Origin: Prescottella equi
Lineage (GTDB): Bacteria; Actinomycetota; Actinomycetes; Mycobacteriales; Mycobacteriaceae
Assembly: GCF_002094305.1 (NCBI RefSeq)
Contig: NZ_LWTX01000010.1
Span: 100,594-164,593 of the forward strand
Reading direction: 5' to 3'
Length of the DNA: 64,000 nt
The translations under genes were made by a program, and so were the position numbers. Of the stretch, positions 62,043-64,000 are shown in pieces. Numbering within the stretch: position 1 is the stretch's first letter; the number at the start of each line of letters is the position of its first letter. The notes under the pieces were generated by a model. It saw only the letters and a list, made by a program, of their open reading frames with translations, did no database searches and was not told the DNA's origin.

Positions 62043-63215
62043 ATGCCCGCACCCGAATCGTCCGCGGCCGAGCGGCGGGCTCGGATCGACGAGCACGTGC
62101 GTTACTCGTGCGAGCGCGCGCGACTCGACGGCCGGCACCCGCAACTGTCCGACGCTGCTGCCGTGCTGATCGCGGCGGCCCGCGTCGACGCGCCCACCCG
62201 CGAGATCCTGGGAGCCCGTCGCCGCGCGGGTCGGACCATTCCCTCGATCGGCGGATTCGGCGGACTGCGCCTGCTGTCCGACGAGTACGCCGGCGTCGCC
62301 GCCAAGGCCGCATCGCTGCAGCCCGGCCCGGTCCAGCTGGCGTACCGGTACCGGGCCGCCGAACTGGGGAAACGAATCGCGGCCCTGCGATCGGCGGTGA
62401 CGATGTCCGCCGCGCACTACGGCGGCGGCGTCCGGGCCATCCGCCGCGAGCGCCGGGACGGGGTGCACTTGGATCCCGCGCAGCGTGACGCGTTGTTCGC
62501 GGCGCTGCAGCGGACGCCCGCGCCGTTGCCGGTTCACCGGCGGAAGCTGCACGAACTGCGTAACGCCGTGCTCGAGTCGACGGCCGAGCGCGTGACGCGC
62601 GTGTCCGCCCTCACCCGGGCCGAGGACGTGGGACGCCGCGCCGCCGAGGCCCTGGAGCGCGCCGTCGAACCCGACGACGACCGGTTCGTCGACCGTTACG
62701 ACACGCTGCTGTTCCTCGCAGGGACCCTGTACGACCGCATCGAAGGAGCGCCGGTCTGGCACTCCGAGCACTTCGCGATCCAACGCGCGCAGCTGGATCT
62801 GGGGGAGGAGCTCACCCAGATCGCCGTCGACACCGTGGCACTGCACGGCATCGTCGGTGAACTCGACGATGCCGTGCAGTCCAGCCCGGAGGCGCGTGAG
62901 CACGTCCAGTCCCGCCGGGACGCGCTCACCCCCGTGTGGGATCAGCTCGTCGTGCGGGTCGCGGCCCTCGCGAGGATCGGGGATCTGCTCGACCAGGTCG
63001 AATCCCATCTGCGTGCAACGGAATCGATGCGCTGGGCCACCAGCCTCGACACCCGGATCGACGAGCTCATCGCTCGTTCCGGCGATCGGGAACTGTCCGC
63101 CGACAACACCCATCACGTGGGAGACCAGTTCGGTGGGGTCGAAGAGCTGATGGGAACGTATCGCGTGGCGCTGGGCGGCGACATCGCCGAACTCACCGCT
63201 CGCGGCGAGTCGTAG
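62043..63215 (+). CDS. Conserved hypothetical helical protein
   Basis: A 390-residue Arg/Ala-rich soluble protein with no signal peptide or membrane helix and no known catalytic motif. It is almost entirely helical; ALRSAVTMSAAHYGGGVRAIRRERRDG (about 115-140), FVDRYDTLLFLAGTLYDRIEG and QLDLGEELTQIAVDTVALHGIVGELDDAV look like conserved core segments. ATG 62043 follows GAGGAGG and is 58 bases after the small membrane-protein gene, so the two may be co-transcribed. Function unknown. Confidence 0.75.
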   Translation: MPAPESSAAERRARIDEHVRYSCERARLDGRHPQLSDAAAVLIAAARVDAPTREILGARRRAGRTIPSIGGFGGLRLLSDEYAGVAAKAASLQPGPVQLAYRYRAAELGKRIAALRSAVTMSAAHYGGGVRAIRRERRDGVHLDPAQRDALFAALQRTPAPLPVHRRKLHELRNAVLESTAERVTRVSALTRAEDVGRRAAEALERAVEPDDDRFVDRYDTLLFLAGTLYDRIEGAPVWHSEHFAIQRAQLDLGEELTQIAVDTVALHGIVGELDDAVQSSPEAREHVQSRRDALTPVWDQLVVRVAALARIGDLLDQVESHLRATESMRWATSLDTRIDELIARSGDRELSADNTHHVGDQFGGVEELMGTYRVALGGDIAELTARGES

Positions 63216-63359
63216 CCGTTCGGTCGACCCGAGAACCGAGGGGCGCACGATTCCCGCAGAACGGGAGAAACGACCGGATGCGTCATCCTTCCTAACTTTT
63301 GCAAGTTACGATCCGTTCGCGGCCTTCACCGGGAGGCGCCGTGAGCGAACGGAGTCGTT

Positions 63360-63860
63360 GTGAACCCCAGTGGAATCGAGGCGTACCGACTCGGCCGCAG
63401 CTTCGACGTCATGCCGATCCCGATGGACCCCGCGCACTGTGTGGACGTGCCCGCGGGACCCCTCATCTTCGTCGTGGAGTCTCGGCGTCTGACCGACGAG
63501 GCGATCAATTCCAACGCGGTCGAGCGCGGTCGCCCGGACGCGACGTACGACAGCGGCATCGACGACGAAGGTGCGTGCGTTCATGTGTTGAGCGCCGCGG
63601 ACCGGTCGGAGCACCTGCGGTTCGACTGCTTCGACAACGAACCGCACTACCACTACATCCGGCAGGCCGATCAGCAGAACGTCGTGGTGCGGTTCGATCA
63701 GTTCGCGGAGGGCGACGCCAGGGACTGGACCCTCGGCCGCCTGCGATCGAGGCTGCCCCACATGCTCGGCTTCCTCGGCCTGACCGAACTCGCGGACGCG
63801 GTACAGGCCACGGACCTCGAACCCGCCGTCGCAGAGGTGGAGCGCCTGCTGTCGCGTTGA
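63360..63860 (+). CDS. Conserved hypothetical protein
   Basis: A 166-residue acidic protein. The N-terminal two-thirds is beta-rich (SFDVMPIPMDPAHCVDVPAGPLIFVVES, then RFDCFDNEPHYHYIR with clustered aromatic and His residues). The C-terminus is helical (LRSRLPHMLGFLGLTELADAV). The HYHYI cluster could bind metal but no family is recognised. GTG 63360 has CGGAG upstream. A long imperfect hairpin lies 26 bases after the stop. Confidence 0.75.
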   Translation: MNPSGIEAYRLGRSFDVMPIPMDPAHCVDVPAGPLIFVVESRRLTDEAINSNAVERGRPDATYDSGIDDEGACVHVLSAADRSEHLRFDCFDNEPHYHYIRQADQQNVVVRFDQFAEGDARDWTLGRLRSRLPHMLGFLGLTELADAVQATDLEPAVAEVERLLSR

Positions 63861-63885
63861 CGGTGAACGAAGGACGAACGGTTCG

Positions 63886-63942
63886 GAGGAGGACCCGCGA
63901 GCGCTGCGTGTCGGGGGTGCACAGCGCCCGCGAGTCGTCCTC
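63886..63942. terminator. Imperfect 21-bp stem-loop between convergent genes
   Basis: The arm starting GAGGAGGACCCGCGAG pairs with the arm ending GAGTCGTCCTC at 18 of 21 positions with a 15-base loop. It separates the preceding gene from a convergent gene that runs in from the right edge. Confidence 0.6.
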
Positions 63943-63945
63943 GGA

Positions 63946-64000
63946 TCACCAGCCGCGCTCGGCGAGCCGGTGAGGCTGCGGGATGTCGTCGACGTTGATG
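63946..64000 (-). CDS. C-terminal end of a minus-strand gene
   Basis: The last 17 codons read INVDDIPQPHRLAERGW followed by TGA, with strongly coding-like third positions. The protein cannot be identified from this fragment; the rest lies beyond the window. Confidence 0.5.
   Translation of the reverse strand, partial: INVDDIPQPHRLAERGW

Overview
The window is a stretch of high-GC actinobacterial chromosome. Several things point to a mycolic-acid-containing relative of Rhodococcus/Nocardia/Mycobacterium, most likely a Rhodococcus: a mycothiol-dependent maleylpyruvate isomerase-type enzyme, a DosR/DevR response regulator with an HspX-type small heat-shock protein, a DUF222/HNH (REP13E12-like) protein behind a mycobacterial-type LexA box, a FadD15-like ligase, and many GTG starts. 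I see no rRNA, tRNA, CRISPR array, prophage or intact insertion sequence. Genus is inference; no database was searched.

Layout. 0-5 kb: 3' end of a crotonase, an adenine deaminase-type enzyme, a co-oriented stress trio (GlsB/YeaQ membrane protein, CsbD-like, Dps), a coiled-coil protein and an MFS transporter. 5-15 kb: a thiolase; a Tat/lipoprotein amidase that has lost two of three catalytic residues; a gulonolactone/arabinonolactone-type oxidase divergent from a TetR regulator and an alanine-racemase-fold enzyme, with two matching palindromes that could make this one regulon; and a 1176-residue RecB-like nuclease/SF1 helicase. 15-30 kb: alpha/beta hydrolase plus mycothiol enzyme, FadD15-like ligase, an unknown protein, a phosphoribosyltransferase, lactate 2-monooxygenase-like enzyme, TrpB-like enzyme, DeaD helicase, NlpC/P60 hydrolase, ABC exporter, AMIN-like lipoprotein, endonuclease IV, and an SDR/EthD pair. 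30-36 kb: an AtsD-like sulfatase, a MacB/FtsX-type ABC system and a small HNH protein.

36.3-48.7 kb is the most coherent block and looks like a hypoxia/dormancy island. On the minus strand lies a translationally coupled group 3b-type [NiFe]-hydrogenase operon (beta, cyclic-nucleotide-domain protein, gamma, delta, alpha, maturation protease). It is divergent from pfkB and a CtpF-like P-type ATPase. Then come devR/dosR, ppsA and hspX. Four sequences resembling the DosR box sit in the promoter gaps of these genes, and the DNA-contacting residues of DosR are conserved in the regulator. No DosS/DosT-type kinase and no hyp genes are present here.

48.9-64 kb: a paired acyl-CoA dehydrogenase, an AfsR/SARP-like regulator with an altered P-loop, a DUF222-HNH protein behind a perfect LexA box, a decayed lipase remnant, and a HelR/HelD RNA-polymerase-recycling ATPase preceded by a rifamycin-associated element. 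These are followed by a CoA-transferase/HMG-CoA-lyase-like operon divergent from an SDR, a small membrane protein, two unknown proteins, and the C-terminal end of a minus-strand gene at the right edge.

The strongest leads are the DosR-type island with its unusual cyclic-nucleotide-domain protein inside the hydrogenase operon, the RAE-helR unit, the catalytically stripped amidase, and the two-operator TetR locus.
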